Positions 1-8,305 are shown, numbered from the stretch's first letter. The stretch is 45,546 nucleotides of DNA from Defluviitaleaceae bacterium (GCA_009788055.1 WQSG01000020.1:1-45546), one strand, 5' to 3'. Numbers and translations are program-made. The notes: generated from the letters alone by a model not told the origin.

Positions 1-209
1 TGTTCCGCATTATGACACGCTAAACATAAACACTCTAAATTGTCCATGCTGTACGCTATTTCCGGGTTATGCACATTCCAACGGTCAAGATATATTTTAT
101 GATGTGCAACCTCACCAACGCCGCCGCAACGCTCGCATATATAATACTTTGACTTTAAGAATGTTTTAGATACCCGCCGCCATTTTTGGCTATTGTAAAA
201 TTTATTCAT
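1..209 (-). CDS. HNH endonuclease, phage type (3' end beyond window edge)
   Basis: The minus strand reads from an ATG at 207-209 to the window edge, 69 complete residues. An in-frame TAA lies just upstream, so this start is fixed. Visible are a Trp-Arg-Arg segment near residues 10-12, a Cys-x2-Cys knuckle at 25-28, the His-His pair of an HNH motif at 36-37, an Asn-Leu-Glu segment at 57-59 and a C-x2-C-H-N knuckle at 63-67. That is the layout of small phage HNH nucleases found next to terminase genes; in that family the protein nicks or cuts DNA during packaging. The family call is good. Whether a complete prophage continues to the left cannot be seen. Confidence 0.8.
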   Translation of the reverse strand, partial: MNKFYNSQKWRRVSKTFLKSKYYICERCGGVGEVAHHKIYLDRWNVHNPEIAYSMDNLECLCLACHNAE

Positions 210-300
210 ACGATAACGCTTTTAACAAATTATCAATAACCCGGTTTAATTTGTCGGTATCGCTACTTTCGCCAAAATACCATAATTGCAGAAAATATAT
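202..300 (-). pseudogene. C-terminal remnant of a small phage gene upstream of the HNH gene
   Basis: A 33-codon frame on the minus strand, open from just after a stop at 301-303, ends in TAA at 202-204. It overlaps the HNH start the way translationally coupled phage genes do. Its end (LNRVIDNLLKALSYE) looks like a helical C-terminus, but no start codon with a ribosome site is present. It may be the tail of a gene whose front was lost. The rest of 301-435 holds nothing I recognise. Confidence 0.3.
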
Positions 301-435
301 TTAAGGCTGTAACCACGTAACCATAAGAGCAATAAAAAACTGTGCTTCACATAAAAATATGTTTTTTTGCGCAACGCTAATTTTACACGTACCTACCCAA
401 AATACATATTTTATGGTTACAAATATATAAAACGG

Positions 436-1575
436 TTACACTTGGGCTTGCGCATCCTGTTTGTCATCTCTGCGGAGAAAGCCGGAAACATCACAAACTT
501 GAGACAGGGCTTCGAAGTCCACCTTCCAGACCTTGGTGGCTTCACCCTTCATGCGCACAGTGGTGTTGGCTTTGATGCAGAACGCAGACTTGCCGAACTG
601 CCGCCGGAATTCGTTAGCTGTAAGAACAGCACCTACGATGGCATAGTCCTTCCGATATTTGGTATATTTGTCGTAAACGTCACCAAGCCTTAAACACAGT
701 GTGCGTCCGGCGTTCTCGAAGCAGAAGTCCACATCATGTTTGAGTTTCATCCGAGCCATTATCTCGAAGGTTTCTTCGATGATGGATTTGTTGTAATTGC
801 CTCCACCCAGCAAGTATTCGCTCAGTGATTTGGAAAGATAATCGGCGCACTCGTCAAATGTTATGGGGAAATAATAATCCCATGAATGTCCGAATCGTGA
901 ACATAACATTTGCACTAATTTCAATCCAGCATATATACAGGCAAGATTGCTGGTTATCCTTGCAGGGAATTCATCGGGCAGATATTTCTGTTCGCCTTCA
1001 CGATACCATTCATTAACAACTTCCGGCGTAAGCCGCAGAGCGGTGTCTAACAGGCTTCTGCCAAAGCATGGCAATATCTCATAGTGCTTTCGCAATAAGC
1101 CAAACTGTTCTTGGAAGTCTTTATTGATTAGGTCGTGCTTGGCAAACAGCAATTCTATGGTGCGTTCACGGATAGCAGGTTCTTGTGGGTTTTCTTCCCC
1201 TGCGATGGCAACAGGCGCAAGCATATCATAAACATTGAATCCTTGGTCAGCCCTGCCGCGTTCGCTTTCGTGTCCATCGTAGGCATCCCTCATGTGGTTG
1301 TTTAAGTTGTTTATCTTAGATTTTTCCATCGTGCTTGGTTTATATTCATTGAAAGTTTGTGGGATTACATTGCTGGATGCAGATTCTCTCAGCATGGTAA
1401 ACGGTGTCGTTTGTGAAGATGCTTTTATTTTTATCTTCCGTGCAAAGATTGGCATTACTACTTTTTCCAGCGTGTTAGACTTGCCGCTCCCTTGTTCGCC
1501 AACGAGGAACAGATGGGGATATTTTGCATCGGTGGGCTTTCGCTTGAGGAAGGACTTTAAGTCATTATGACGAAG
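436..1575 (-). pseudogene. P-loop primase/helicase-like protein of a mobile element, N-terminus missing
   Basis: The minus-strand frame is open for 379 codons from 1575 to a stop at 436. It begins directly after an in-frame TAA (1576-1578) without a start codon. A Walker A motif, GEQGSGKS, lies about 25-32 residues into the frame (about 1477-1500). It is followed by an NEYKPS segment, a G-R-A-D segment and an AGEEN segment, an arrangement I associate with DUF927/P4-type primase-helicases of phages and integrative elements. An internal ATG at 1455 would give 339 residues but would exclude the ATP-binding loop, so the gene is most likely truncated at its 5' side. An adjacent orphan fragment on the plus strand starts in the same place, which suggests a deletion or recombination junction near 1575. 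The family name is an inference from motifs. Confidence 0.6.
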
Positions 1576-1616
1576 TTAGACGTTTTTTTTCGCAAAAACA
1601 ATATCCGACACTAACA

Positions 1617-1985
1617 ATGCCCCTTTTGTATCGGAACATCAGAAAAAATTGTAAATGTTTGCAAGAAGAATTCCAATACGCCTTATCTATAAAAAATAAA
1701 GACATTGTAGTGTCTTTTCGTGCATTAGTTGAAAGAGTTGATATGGAGTATAGAATGGGTAATACTCTAAGCATCACTGCGTTGATTTCACAAATTGATG
1801 AATTGGCTGCTGAAATAATGCAGTCAAAGCAACACTATAATTTGGGGAAAATAAAAACACAATTCAAGATTGATCCGTTACCAAAAATTTCAATATCGGC
1901 TGAAAAAGATTTCATGCTAAAACCGTTTAATAGTTGGTCTTTGTCTTTTTTAAAGCAATTACTGTTAAGTGACCTTGCTGCATAA
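1617..1985 (+). CDS. Unknown protein, probably a 5'-truncated fragment
   Basis: The 122-codon frame starts at ATG 1617, but I see no SD site before it. The frame stays open upstream to about 1560 with plausible coding sequence (VRRFFSQKQYP), so the true start has probably been lost. The protein is rich in Lys, Ile and Leu and looks helical. No motif or family was recognised. It ends 37 bp before the truncated kinase on the same strand and shares that gene's AT-rich base use, so the two may have come from the same transferred segment. It could be the tail of a protein that acted with the kinase. Confidence 0.4.
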   Translation: MPLLYRNIRKNCKCLQEEFQYALSIKNKDIVVSFRALVERVDMEYRMGNTLSITALISQIDELAAEIMQSKQHYNLGKIKTQFKIDPLPKISISAEKDFMLKPFNSWSLSFLKQLLLSDLAA

Positions 1986-2022
1986 TTAAGTATGATTAAT
2001 TTTATTTCTTGAGGTGAATCAG

Positions 2023-3024
2023 ATGCCGAGTCTTTTAATTGGAGAAAAACTTAAATCAAAATATGACAAGAATTATTTTGTCGTTATTCGATTTATTGCA
2101 TCTGGAGCGCAAGGTGAAGTCTATGAAGTAACGGATAAAAAAAACAGGACATTCGCACTAAAATGGTATTTTAAACACTCCGCAACAGATCATCAAAAAA
2201 GGCAAATTGAGCGGCTTGTTGACCGAGGTTCTCCTGATGGTCGTTTTCTTTGGCCTGTTGAATTAGTTGTAAGGAACGATACATTTGGGTATATAATGCG
2301 TCTTCGTCCATCTACATATAAAGGAATAGTGGATTTGATGAAGAGAAAAGCAGTGCCTACTTTTAGAACACTTTGTTCGGTAGGCATAAATCTATCAGAA
2401 GCCTTCCGCTCTCTGCACTCAAGCGGCTTGTGTTATCGTGATGTATCATTTAACAATCTATTCTTTGATCCATCGGATGGAAACGTTATGATTTGTGATA
2501 CTGATAATGTGACGGTAAATATGGATACACATGGAGGCATCATTGGTACGCCACGATTCATTGCACCAGAAATTGTGACTCAACGAAAAGCACCTTCAAC
2601 ATATACAGATTTGCACTCAATCGCTGTTTTATTGTTCTATTTATTTATGTCGCATCATCCATTAGAAGGTGCAATAGAGGCAGAGATCGCTTGTTTAGAT
2701 ATGACAGCGATGAGTGAAATATACAGTTATAATCCGATTTTCATTTGGGATGAAGAAAACACCTCAAATCGACCAGTAGGTGGGTATCAAGATAATGCAA
2801 TTATATTTTGGAATATTTATCCTCAATTTATAAGAGATTTATTCCATCGGACATTCACAAAAGGATTATTTGATATAAATCACCGAGTTGTGGAGCTTCT
2901 GTGGATTGATGCTTTCACTAGACTTAAGGACAGTATTGTAAATTGTGAAGATTGTCTGTGTGAAAATTTCGCTGACTTTTCAAGACCACGTAACTGTTGG
3001 AATTGTAATAGTCCAATTGTTTAG
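2023..3024 (+). CDS. Protein kinase-like protein, truncated copy lacking the C-terminal domain
   Basis: The start is ATG 2023, because GAGGTGA (2011-2017) sits five bases before it; an in-frame GTG at 2014 would lie inside that site. The 333 residues show a glycine-rich loop (ASGAQGEVYEV, 26-36), the ATP lysine K47, a catalytic loop YRDVSFNN at 138-145 in place of HRD-x-K-x2-N, DTD at 159-161 in place of DFG, and GTPRFIAPE at 175-183. A C-x2-C pair near 308-311 and another near 323-326 suggest a zinc ribbon. It is collinear with the 425-aa kinase at 8355-9632 but stops just after the ribbon, losing about 95 residues. Its codons are clearly richer in A/T than those of the other copy, so it is probably a transferred homologue rather than a recent duplicate. 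Its substrate is unknown. Confidence 0.75.
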   Translation: MPSLLIGEKLKSKYDKNYFVVIRFIASGAQGEVYEVTDKKNRTFALKWYFKHSATDHQKRQIERLVDRGSPDGRFLWPVELVVRNDTFGYIMRLRPSTYKGIVDLMKRKAVPTFRTLCSVGINLSEAFRSLHSSGLCYRDVSFNNLFFDPSDGNVMICDTDNVTVNMDTHGGIIGTPRFIAPEIVTQRKAPSTYTDLHSIAVLLFYLFMSHHPLEGAIEAEIACLDMTAMSEIYSYNPIFIWDEENTSNRPVGGYQDNAIIFWNIYPQFIRDLFHRTFTKGLFDINHRVVELLWIDAFTRLKDSIVNCEDCLCENFADFSRPRNCWNCNSPIV

Positions 3025-3140
3025 TAATTGGACGCTATTTGACAGGTTTTCAGGGTCAACGTTCAGCGAAATTTCAAAGTTTAACGAACCAGTTGTCCGA
3101 CCACCGTTTTTGAATTTTGATGTATTTCGGGAAAGTATCG

Positions 3141-3932
3141 TTACCATACCCCACTTGTAAGAGGGCCAACTATGCCGTCGGGGTTAAGCCCGTTTGTGCG
3201 TTGGAAGTTCATTACGGCGGCTTGCGTGAGAGGGCCAAAAATTCCGTCGGGATTTAAGCCTGCGTTGATTGTTCCGTTCAGGCAAGTTTGAATTTGGCGG
3301 ACATAATCGCCGCGCGCACCAACGCGGATTAAAAATCCGGGGTAGGGCGGAATAGGGCGGGCATGGCACTCCGGCATCAGCGCGTTCCACGTAAGAGGGC
3401 CAACTATGCCGTCGGGGTTAAGCCCGAAAAGCCGCTGGAATTCGCGAACACTTGCCTCGGTAATGGGGCCGAAAATTCCATCCACATTAAGCTGCCCAAT
3501 CGACGGGAAGCGAGAGCGCAACGAGTTCAGGCAACGCTGGATACTCTCCACATCTTCGCCGCGAGAACCCACGCGAATTAACTGACCGGGGAATGGCGGG
3601 ATTCCGCTTGGCGGCGGAACAGGCGGCGGAGTAGGGGGCGCGGGCGGAGTTGGAGGAAGCGGCGGAAGCGGAGGTACAACAGTCCCCTCTTCCGGCGGAA
3701 GCGTGATGTTGTCGCGAATGCTCCAGTACACTTCGTACAGCCTGCGCCAAGTAAGCGGCCCGATAACGCCGTCCGGATTAAGCCCGAAAAGCCGCTGGAA
3801 CTCGCGAACGGCATTTGTCATGTCGCGGGTGAAAGACGAGTTCTGCAAAACCGACGGAACGGCAGGATAGAATTCCGAGAAGATATGTACATAAGGAGGG
3901 GTGGTTTTTGAGGGGTTTTCGTGTATTTTCCA
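3141..3932 (-). pseudogene. Peptidoglycan-binding (PG_binding_1) repeat protein, 5'-truncated
   Basis: This minus frame is open from a TAA inside the palindrome (3933-3935) to a stop at 3141-3143, 264 codons counting the stop. No ATG/GTG start with a ribosome site is present; a TTG at 3848 is the only nearby alternative. It encodes one partial and two complete peptidoglycan-binding modules with the signature FQRLFGLNPDG-x-x-GPLT. The first is separated from the others by a Pro-rich linker (about 3605-3680). The first module lacks its front half, as if cut at the palindrome. Such modules normally target spore or cell-wall enzymes to peptidoglycan; no catalytic domain is left here. Three nearly identical DNA stretches encode the NPDG-GPLT signature and could have promoted recombination. 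Confidence 0.65.
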
Positions 3933-3979
3933 TTATCACTTCGCAAAAGACAACTTTTGCGAAGTGATAATGGAAAATA
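3924..3979. repeat. 26-bp perfect palindrome with 4-base loop
   Basis: Bases 3924-3949 are the exact reverse complement of 3954-3979, separated by ACAA. No T-run follows on either side, so it is not a typical intrinsic terminator. On both strands the same TAA lies in the arm and a truncated reading frame begins immediately after it, running outward. This may mark the end of a lost mobile element or a hairpin-mediated rearrangement. Confidence 0.85.
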
Positions 3980-4156
3980 TGCGGCGGTAAGTTAAGTGCG
4001 CTTGGTTCTCCCGAACATCTTAGTTGCGATAAACCCGATTGCGACAAGGTGTATTGGGAAAATGCCGACGGCAGCTTAGAAGAAGATGAGGATTTTGATT
4101 CAGACCAATTTGCCGATAATGCTGTTGGTGACAGTAATTGGCGACGCGAACAATGA
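3971..4156 (+). pseudogene. C-terminal fragment of a zinc-ribbon-like protein
   Basis: A plus-strand frame without a start codon runs out of the palindrome to a TGA at 4154-4156. It encodes a C-G-G element, then C-D-K-P-D-C (a Cys-x4-Cys pair), followed by a very acidic stretch (LEEDEDFDSDQF). The Cys pattern resembles the end of a small zinc-ribbon domain. Loss of the 5' part at the palindrome mirrors the truncated gene on the other side. Function unknown. Bases 4157-4268 contain only an SD-like AGGAG with a seven-codon frame, probably another remnant. Confidence 0.4.
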
Positions 4157-4268
4157 TATGCTTCACCCATAGGCAAATAGCCGTTACAGTTTCATATCAA
4201 GGAAACGCGCAAAACACTAAGGAGAATGGAAGTGGATAATAAAGTCTGAAACATATGAACACAGGTTC

Positions 4269-4772
4269 TTAATTATTTAAGTCGTGAATTTCTTGCCCCG
4301 GCAAAAATTTACGGCGCGGGTTAAACGGGGATATGCGGGTTAATTCAAAACGGTTGCTGGCATTGTCTAAGTAGAAGTTGAACCCTGCAAGCAAGTCCAG
4401 CCCAATCAATGGGCGGTAATCTCTGCAAACAACTTCGCCGTTTGGGCGTTCATCGTCCGGCAATATCGCAAACGGCCAATTTATGGCTTCATATCCGTAA
4501 ATGTTGAGTAGCGGAAGTTGCACAATGTAGTTTGTAACCAGTTCGCCTGTTGCCGTTGTAGTTTCTCTGTTTGTTTCCGGTTTTGCGTTCTCCAAAATCC
4601 AGTCTTTGTCATAGCCCAGCTTATAAAGATATTCCTTTGGCATGGTTGAAAAATCCGCGCCTGTGTCAATTTTGAATCTGAAATGATACATGATAACTTC
4701 GTCAAATGGCTTGAAATGCACTAGGCACATAGCCCGACCTGCGTCACTGAGATTAATAATCATCGTTCCCAT
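4269..4772 (-). CDS. Retropepsin-like aspartic protease family protein
   Basis: The start is the ATG at 4770-4772, preceded by a GGGGGGA ribosome site at six bases; a TTG two codons earlier is less likely. The 167-residue product carries one Asp-Thr-Gly-Ala motif at residues 36-39 within FKIDTGADFSTM. This is the signature of single-domain pepsin/retropepsin-like proteins, which form a full active site as dimers. A later hydrophobic-Gly segment (PLIGLDLLAGF) resembles the psi-loop element of the fold. No signal peptide is visible, so it is probably cytoplasmic. It overlaps the upstream gene by 20 bp and is the last gene of the five-gene minus operon. No substrate can be inferred from the context. 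Confidence 0.7.
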   Translation of the reverse strand: MGTMIINLSDAGRAMCLVHFKPFDEVIMYHFRFKIDTGADFSTMPKEYLYKLGYDKDWILENAKPETNRETTTATGELVTNYIVQLPLLNIYGYEAINWPFAILPDDERPNGEVVCRDYRPLIGLDLLAGFNFYLDNASNRFELTRISPFNPRRKFLPGQEIHDLNN

Positions 4773-5034
4773 AAACAATCCCCCCTATAACGGGATATGG
4801 TTCGGGGTCGTAGTTTCTTCCCCAGTCAAATCCGCAACTTTTCCCCTTAAATTCTTCCCTTGGTATTTGCCGCATTTCACTTTCCTTGTCATATGTGTAC
4901 GCTACGTAACCTTTACTCTCTTCGCCGCCGTAGTTAATGCTCTCTGTGTAAACAAACACAAAACGGCAATCGTTGTATTTTTGCGCGGCTTCGCCAAGTG
5001 TGATAATTTCCCTGTTTTCAATTTTTCTTACCAT
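4753..5034 (-). CDS. Small hypothetical protein, 93 aa
   Basis: The start was set at ATG 5032-5034 because AGGAGG lies eight bases upstream; an earlier in-frame ATG at 5085 has no such site. The protein is soluble and rich in Tyr, Glu and Gly, and begins MVRKIENREIITLGEAAQKY. I recognise no domain. The 20-bp overlap with the retropepsin-like gene downstream suggests coupled translation and possibly a shared task, such as being its partner or substrate. The 22-bp gap to the thioesterase gene upstream supports one transcript. Confidence 0.65.
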   Translation of the reverse strand: MVRKIENREIITLGEAAQKYNDCRFVFVYTESINYGGEESKGYVAYTYDKESEMRQIPREEFKGKSCGFDWGRNYDPEPYPVIGGIVYGNDDY

Positions 5035-5056
5035 GATTTCCGCCTCCTGTAGATAC

Positions 5057-5428
5057 CTAAAGCCGTGCCATAAATTTTTCCGCATTGATAATTACACGGG
5101 TGTGTGTGCCGCAACCGATTTCTTTATCGGCGCAGGTTGCGGAGACGGAAAACGAAATTTTGCGACCGTCTATGTTTTCAATTTTTGCGGTCGCGCTTAC
5201 TTGCGCGCCCATGGGGCTGGCTTCTTTGTGTTCCGCGCTTATTTGCACGCCAACGGAAGTCTGACCGTCTTCAAGACCGCTTGCTAAGCATTCGCAGGCG
5301 GCCTGTTCCATCAGGGCAATCATCATGGGCGTGGAGAAGACTTCAAGGCTTCCGCTTCCCACGGTTTTTGCCGTATTTTTTTCCGAAACAACGGTACTTG
5401 CCGTTGCTGTTTTTCCCACCTCTAACAT
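5057..5428 (-). CDS. FlK-like hotdog thioesterase
   Basis: This 123-aa single-domain hotdog protein starts at ATG 5428 after a GGGGAG site. It resembles the fluoroacetyl-CoA thioesterase (FlK) family. T33, E41 and H67 occupy the positions of the FlK catalytic residues Thr42, Glu50 and His76, with identical spacing (8 and 26 residues). The segment around them (FSTPMMIALMEQAA, then AEHKEASPMG) is typical of the family. The reaction is hydrolysis of an acyl-CoA thioester. In most anaerobes the true substrate is unknown and fluoroacetate is unlikely. It lies 12 bp downstream of a thioredoxin gene on the same strand and is surely co-transcribed with it. Confidence 0.85.
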   Translation of the reverse strand: MLEVGKTATASTVVSEKNTAKTVGSGSLEVFSTPMMIALMEQAACECLASGLEDGQTSVGVQISAEHKEASPMGAQVSATAKIENIDGRKISFSVSATCADKEIGCGTHTRVIINAEKFMARL

Positions 5429-5440
5429 TACATATCTCCC

Positions 5441-5749
5441 CTACTCTATTATTTGAAGGATTTTCTCTTTTGGAACGGCACCCAAAATTTGATTAACCAC
5501 CGCGCCGTCTTTTACGAATGCCAAAAGCGGAATGCTCATTGCTCCGAAAGCGGCGGCAAGTTCGGGGTCGTCGTCCACGTTAATTTTTCCCACTTTTATG
5601 TGGGGTACTTCTTGTGCAATTTCATCTATGCTTGGCGCAATGGCCTCGCACGGGCCGCACCATGGTGCCCAAAAGTCTAAAAGAACGGGCTTTTCGGATT
5701 TTGTTACTTCCGTTTCAAAATTGCTTTTTGTAATTGTAATAGGTTGCAT
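5441..5749 (-). CDS. trxA: Thioredoxin
   Basis: This 102-residue classical thioredoxin has the redox motif WCGPC at residues 30-34, the buried Asp before it (LLDFWAPW) and the cis-proline segment SIPLLAF. The length is normal for the family. It reduces disulfides in cytoplasmic proteins with electrons from a thioredoxin reductase, which is not in this window. It lies between the SH3-type membrane protein (17 bp upstream) and the thioesterase (12 bp downstream). Several thioredoxin paralogues are usual in Clostridia, so the symbol means family membership and does not mark this as the main copy. Confidence 0.93.
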   Translation of the reverse strand: MQPITITKSNFETEVTKSEKPVLLDFWAPWCGPCEAIAPSIDEIAQEVPHIKVGKINVDDDPELAAAFGAMSIPLLAFVKDGAVVNQILGAVPKEKILQIIE

Positions 5750-5766
5750 TAGCTTACCTACCCTTT

Positions 5767-6615
5767 CTATTGGTTGTCTATTAGTTGACTGCTGATATAC
5801 CCTACCGTTCCGCTTGGCGATTCTACGCGCAACCAGTATAATCCGTTTACATATTCATCGGGGAAATATGCGTTAAGATATATCAATTCTGCGTCGTCCC
5901 AGAGGATTTCAAGAATGGTTTGCCCTGAAATTCCGGGGCCGTTGCGCAGTCTTGCGCCTTGGCTTCCCTGTTCGTTTAGCGTGAAGATGGCGTTTTCTTG
6001 CCACACTGTCGGAACGAAAGGCTCATCCACCGTGTAATATGTCGGTTCTTCATGGTATACGAAAGGCGGTTCTTCCGTGACTAACTCATACGGAATTTCA
6101 TCCTCGTATTCTTCCTCAAAAAAAACTACCTCTTCCGCGATTTCAAGCATAACGGGCGCGGCATATTCGTGATGCAAACCAAATGCCGATACCCAAAGTG
6201 TTGCCGCAACCGCGCAAATAAACATCAAGTTCAGGGAAAACTTGCGCGAGCGCAAAAGTACGCCTTTAAATTTTGTGTGGGAAAGAACCATTCTGTTGTG
6301 CTTTACCTTGTCGCAAAGGCGCAAATAAAGCGCGGAGAAATTGGGCTTGTCCTGTGAGTGATATCTAATGTAAATCCACTCGCACGGGGTTTCCACAAAA
6401 ATATAGTTCCACGCTCTGAAAATAATATGATAGTAAAACATCAAAACCGCAGGGGCAATCAAATATTGTATCAGTTGTGCCGCCAAGAAAATAATCAGCC
6501 ACAGCACAAATAAAATCAAAACCGTGCGGATAATAAAATGGACATGAAGCCAGTCGGCAAACCATATGCCGTACAAGTCCCCTGCCCTATCAAAGGTTGA
6601 TGTGATAATATTCAC
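5767..6615 (-). CDS. Membrane protein with extracytoplasmic SH3-like domain
   Basis: The start is GTG 6615 with GGAGGT nine bases before it; 282 residues. Two hydrophobic segments lie near residues 27-66 and a third near 127-147. A very acidic Glu/Tyr-rich stretch follows, then a C-terminal SH3-like module with the RLRNGPGISGQTI core and a late YWLRVESPSGTVGYIS segment. SH3_3-type modules usually bind peptidoglycan or peptide ligands outside the membrane. It is the first gene of the five-gene operon, divergent from the ECF sigma gene, with about 105 bp between them for both promoters. The large acidic linker could be a cation-binding or charge-based spacer; that is conjecture. Confidence 0.7.
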   Translation of the reverse strand: MNIITSTFDRAGDLYGIWFADWLHVHFIIRTVLILFVLWLIIFLAAQLIQYLIAPAVLMFYYHIIFRAWNYIFVETPCEWIYIRYHSQDKPNFSALYLRLCDKVKHNRMVLSHTKFKGVLLRSRKFSLNLMFICAVAATLWVSAFGLHHEYAAPVMLEIAEEVVFFEEEYEDEIPYELVTEEPPFVYHEEPTYYTVDEPFVPTVWQENAIFTLNEQGSQGARLRNGPGISGQTILEILWDDAELIYLNAYFPDEYVNGLYWLRVESPSGTVGYISSQLIDNQ

Positions 6616-6721
6616 GCCGAAAGCACCTCCGAAAACAACAATATCACAAACGTAACATATTGCATAGGCAAGTTTAAGTGTTTTTGAAAAAATTTTCGTA
6701 GTATTATTATAGGAGGTGATA

Positions 6722-7288
6722 ATGTTGCAAGACGAGGTTCTAATTCAAAAAATACAGAACGGGGAACAGGACGCGTTCTTGTACATGATTGACACATACA
6801 GCAAACTTTTGTGGGTGGTGGTTGGCGGAATTTTGGGCACAATCGGAACGCCGCAAGACATTGAAGAATGCATAAGTGATGTGTATGTTCATGTGTGGCA
6901 AAATCCAAAGGCGTTTAATGCCAATCGCGGCTCGTTTAAAACTTTCCTTGCCATTGTGGCAAAAAGTAAAGCACTGGATGTCTACAGGAAACTTTCAAAA
7001 AGCAAAGTGATTGAAATAAACGAAGCAATAAGCTCTTCCGATGACGATTTGCTTGGTTATGTTCTGGCGCAGGAAATGCACGGCGAGCTTTATTCCGCCA
7101 TAGAATCCCTAACCGAGCCGAACAAAGAAATTGTAATTCGCCGCTTCTTTTTTGAAGAAAAGCCAAAAGCAATTGCGGATAAAACTTCCCTTCCCGTAAA
7201 GGAAGTGGAGAACCGATTGTATCAAAGCAAAATAAAATTGCGAAAAATCTTGGAAGGAGACAATAACTTATGCACAAGCAAAATTTAA
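6722..7288 (+). CDS. ECF-type RNA polymerase sigma factor
   Basis: The start is ATG 6722, five bases after AGGAGG (6711-6716); the in-frame GTG at 6716 lies inside the ribosome site. The 188 residues show sigma region 2 (DAFLYMIDTYSKLLW, then DIEECISDVYVHVWQNP, the region 2.2 polymerase-binding helix) and a C-terminal region 4 helix-turn-helix (KAIADKTSLPVKEVENRLYQ). The downstream anti-sigma-like gene overlaps it by 19 bp, the usual arrangement for an extracytoplasmic-function sigma factor held by a membrane partner. The stimulus is unknown. A second, diverged pair is at 23877-25672. Confidence 0.9.
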   Translation: MLQDEVLIQKIQNGEQDAFLYMIDTYSKLLWVVVGGILGTIGTPQDIEECISDVYVHVWQNPKAFNANRGSFKTFLAIVAKSKALDVYRKLSKSKVIEINEAISSSDDDLLGYVLAQEMHGELYSAIESLTEPNKEIVIRRFFFEEKPKAIADKTSLPVKEVENRLYQSKIKLRKILEGDNNLCTSKI

Positions 7289-8259
7289 TTTCTGAACTGA
7301 CGGAAAAACAACTTGACGAGTTATTATCCTACACGCCAAGTTTTTCCGAAAAAAATCTTGAGAACATAAAACGGCTTTCCTTGGAAAAAGTGAAGGAACG
7401 CCCACCAAGGAGGATTTCCATGAAAAAATTTATTACAATCGTGGCGGCGGCAACGTTTTTTATAATCGCATCCACCGCAATATTTGCGGGCGGCGGCGGA
7501 CTGGAGCAGTTTCTTGCCCGCTTCGATTCAAACTTTGGCGAGCTTGCAATTCCGCCGCTGTACCCCGCCTATGCGGAAAGCCAAGGCATTCGCATTGAAG
7601 CTGTTGGTGCGCAACAAATTGGCAACATTGTTCTGGTGTATCTGTCCATGCAGGACGTAAGCGGGGAAAACCGACTAACACGGTATATGCGCCCCGATAT
7701 TGAAATTTATGTAGACGGCAAAATTATGAACGGTGCGCGAACCTCGCGGCGGCTGGAATTTAACGAGTTCACCAACACAGGCTATTTTGAAGCGCGTCTT
7801 GCGGGCGAAATCGGGATGCCTTGGGCAGAAAATATTGAGCTGGTGACAACGCTAATCGAATGCTTCGACCCGAATTTTCACGCAGAACGCGGCGGGCAGG
7901 TGTGGACGGCATTTGAGGGTGAATGGGCATTCACAGTAAACAGCAGTGACCTTGGCATAACGCCCATTACATGGGTGGACGTTCCCGCAGGGGATATGCA
8001 CATTAATTATATGTCGCTGACCCCCTTCGGTGTGCAGGTATACGCGGCTCACAATTTTGACTTTGATTGTCTGCACGACTTCCCCCGCATTGATATCCGC
8101 ATCGAATTTGAAAACCGCTTGTTCAACAAACGCTTGAACCACGGCGGCGGCGGTTCTCACTACGACTGGTTTTCCTCCGTCCGCTGGACAAAAGCCCCCA
8201 TCGACATAGACAAAGTAACAGCGGTTATCATCAACGGCGAACGGATTTTAGTGCCGTAA
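7270..8259 (+). CDS. Membrane anti-sigma factor-like protein, DUF4179 type
   Basis: This 329-residue protein starts inside the sigma gene after a GGAG site. It has a cytoplasmic N-terminus of about 50 residues that should bind the sigma factor, one membrane segment near 52-73, and a large extracytoplasmic part of about 250 residues. The extracytoplasmic part resembles the DUF4179 proteins paired with ECF sigma factors in Firmicutes. Its C-terminal motif INGERI-x-V is shared with the other anti-sigma-like protein at 23877-25139, so the two sensors are probably homologous. No protease-type signal such as a zinc anti-sigma HxxxCxxC motif is visible. A strong terminator follows. Confidence 0.75.
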   Translation: MHKQNLISELTEKQLDELLSYTPSFSEKNLENIKRLSLEKVKERPPRRISMKKFITIVAAATFFIIASTAIFAGGGGLEQFLARFDSNFGELAIPPLYPAYAESQGIRIEAVGAQQIGNIVLVYLSMQDVSGENRLTRYMRPDIEIYVDGKIMNGARTSRRLEFNEFTNTGYFEARLAGEIGMPWAENIELVTTLIECFDPNFHAERGGQVWTAFEGEWAFTVNSSDLGITPITWVDVPAGDMHINYMSLTPFGVQVYAAHNFDFDCLHDFPRIDIRIEFENRLFNKRLNHGGGGSHYDWFSSVRWTKAPIDIDKVTAVIINGERILVP

Positions 8260-8262
8260 ACA

Positions 8263-8305
8263 AAAAAAACAGCGGTTTGGATTCATACGAAACCGCTGTT
8301 TTTTT
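8263..8305 (+). terminator. Intrinsic terminator after the sigma/anti-sigma operon
   Basis: An A-rich arm followed by ACAGCGGTTT (8263-8278) pairs with AAACCGCTGT followed by a T-run (8290-8305). That gives a 16-bp stem with an 11-base loop. It separates the operon from the kinase gene that follows. Confidence 0.9.

Noticed and set aside
3025-3140. A gene in the spacer between the truncated kinase and the PG-binding fragment
   Set aside because: Only short frames without ribosome sites are present; it may hold leftover sequence of the lost kinase tail, but I cannot support that.
3778-4176. A 132-codon minus-strand frame over the palindrome
   Set aside because: It overlaps the peptidoglycan-binding frame in another phase and its sequence resembles no protein.
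6616-6721. ECF-type autoregulated promoter (GTAACA with CGTA) before the first sigma gene
   Set aside because: The two elements are about 37 bp apart, too far for an ECF promoter; no single match was convincing.
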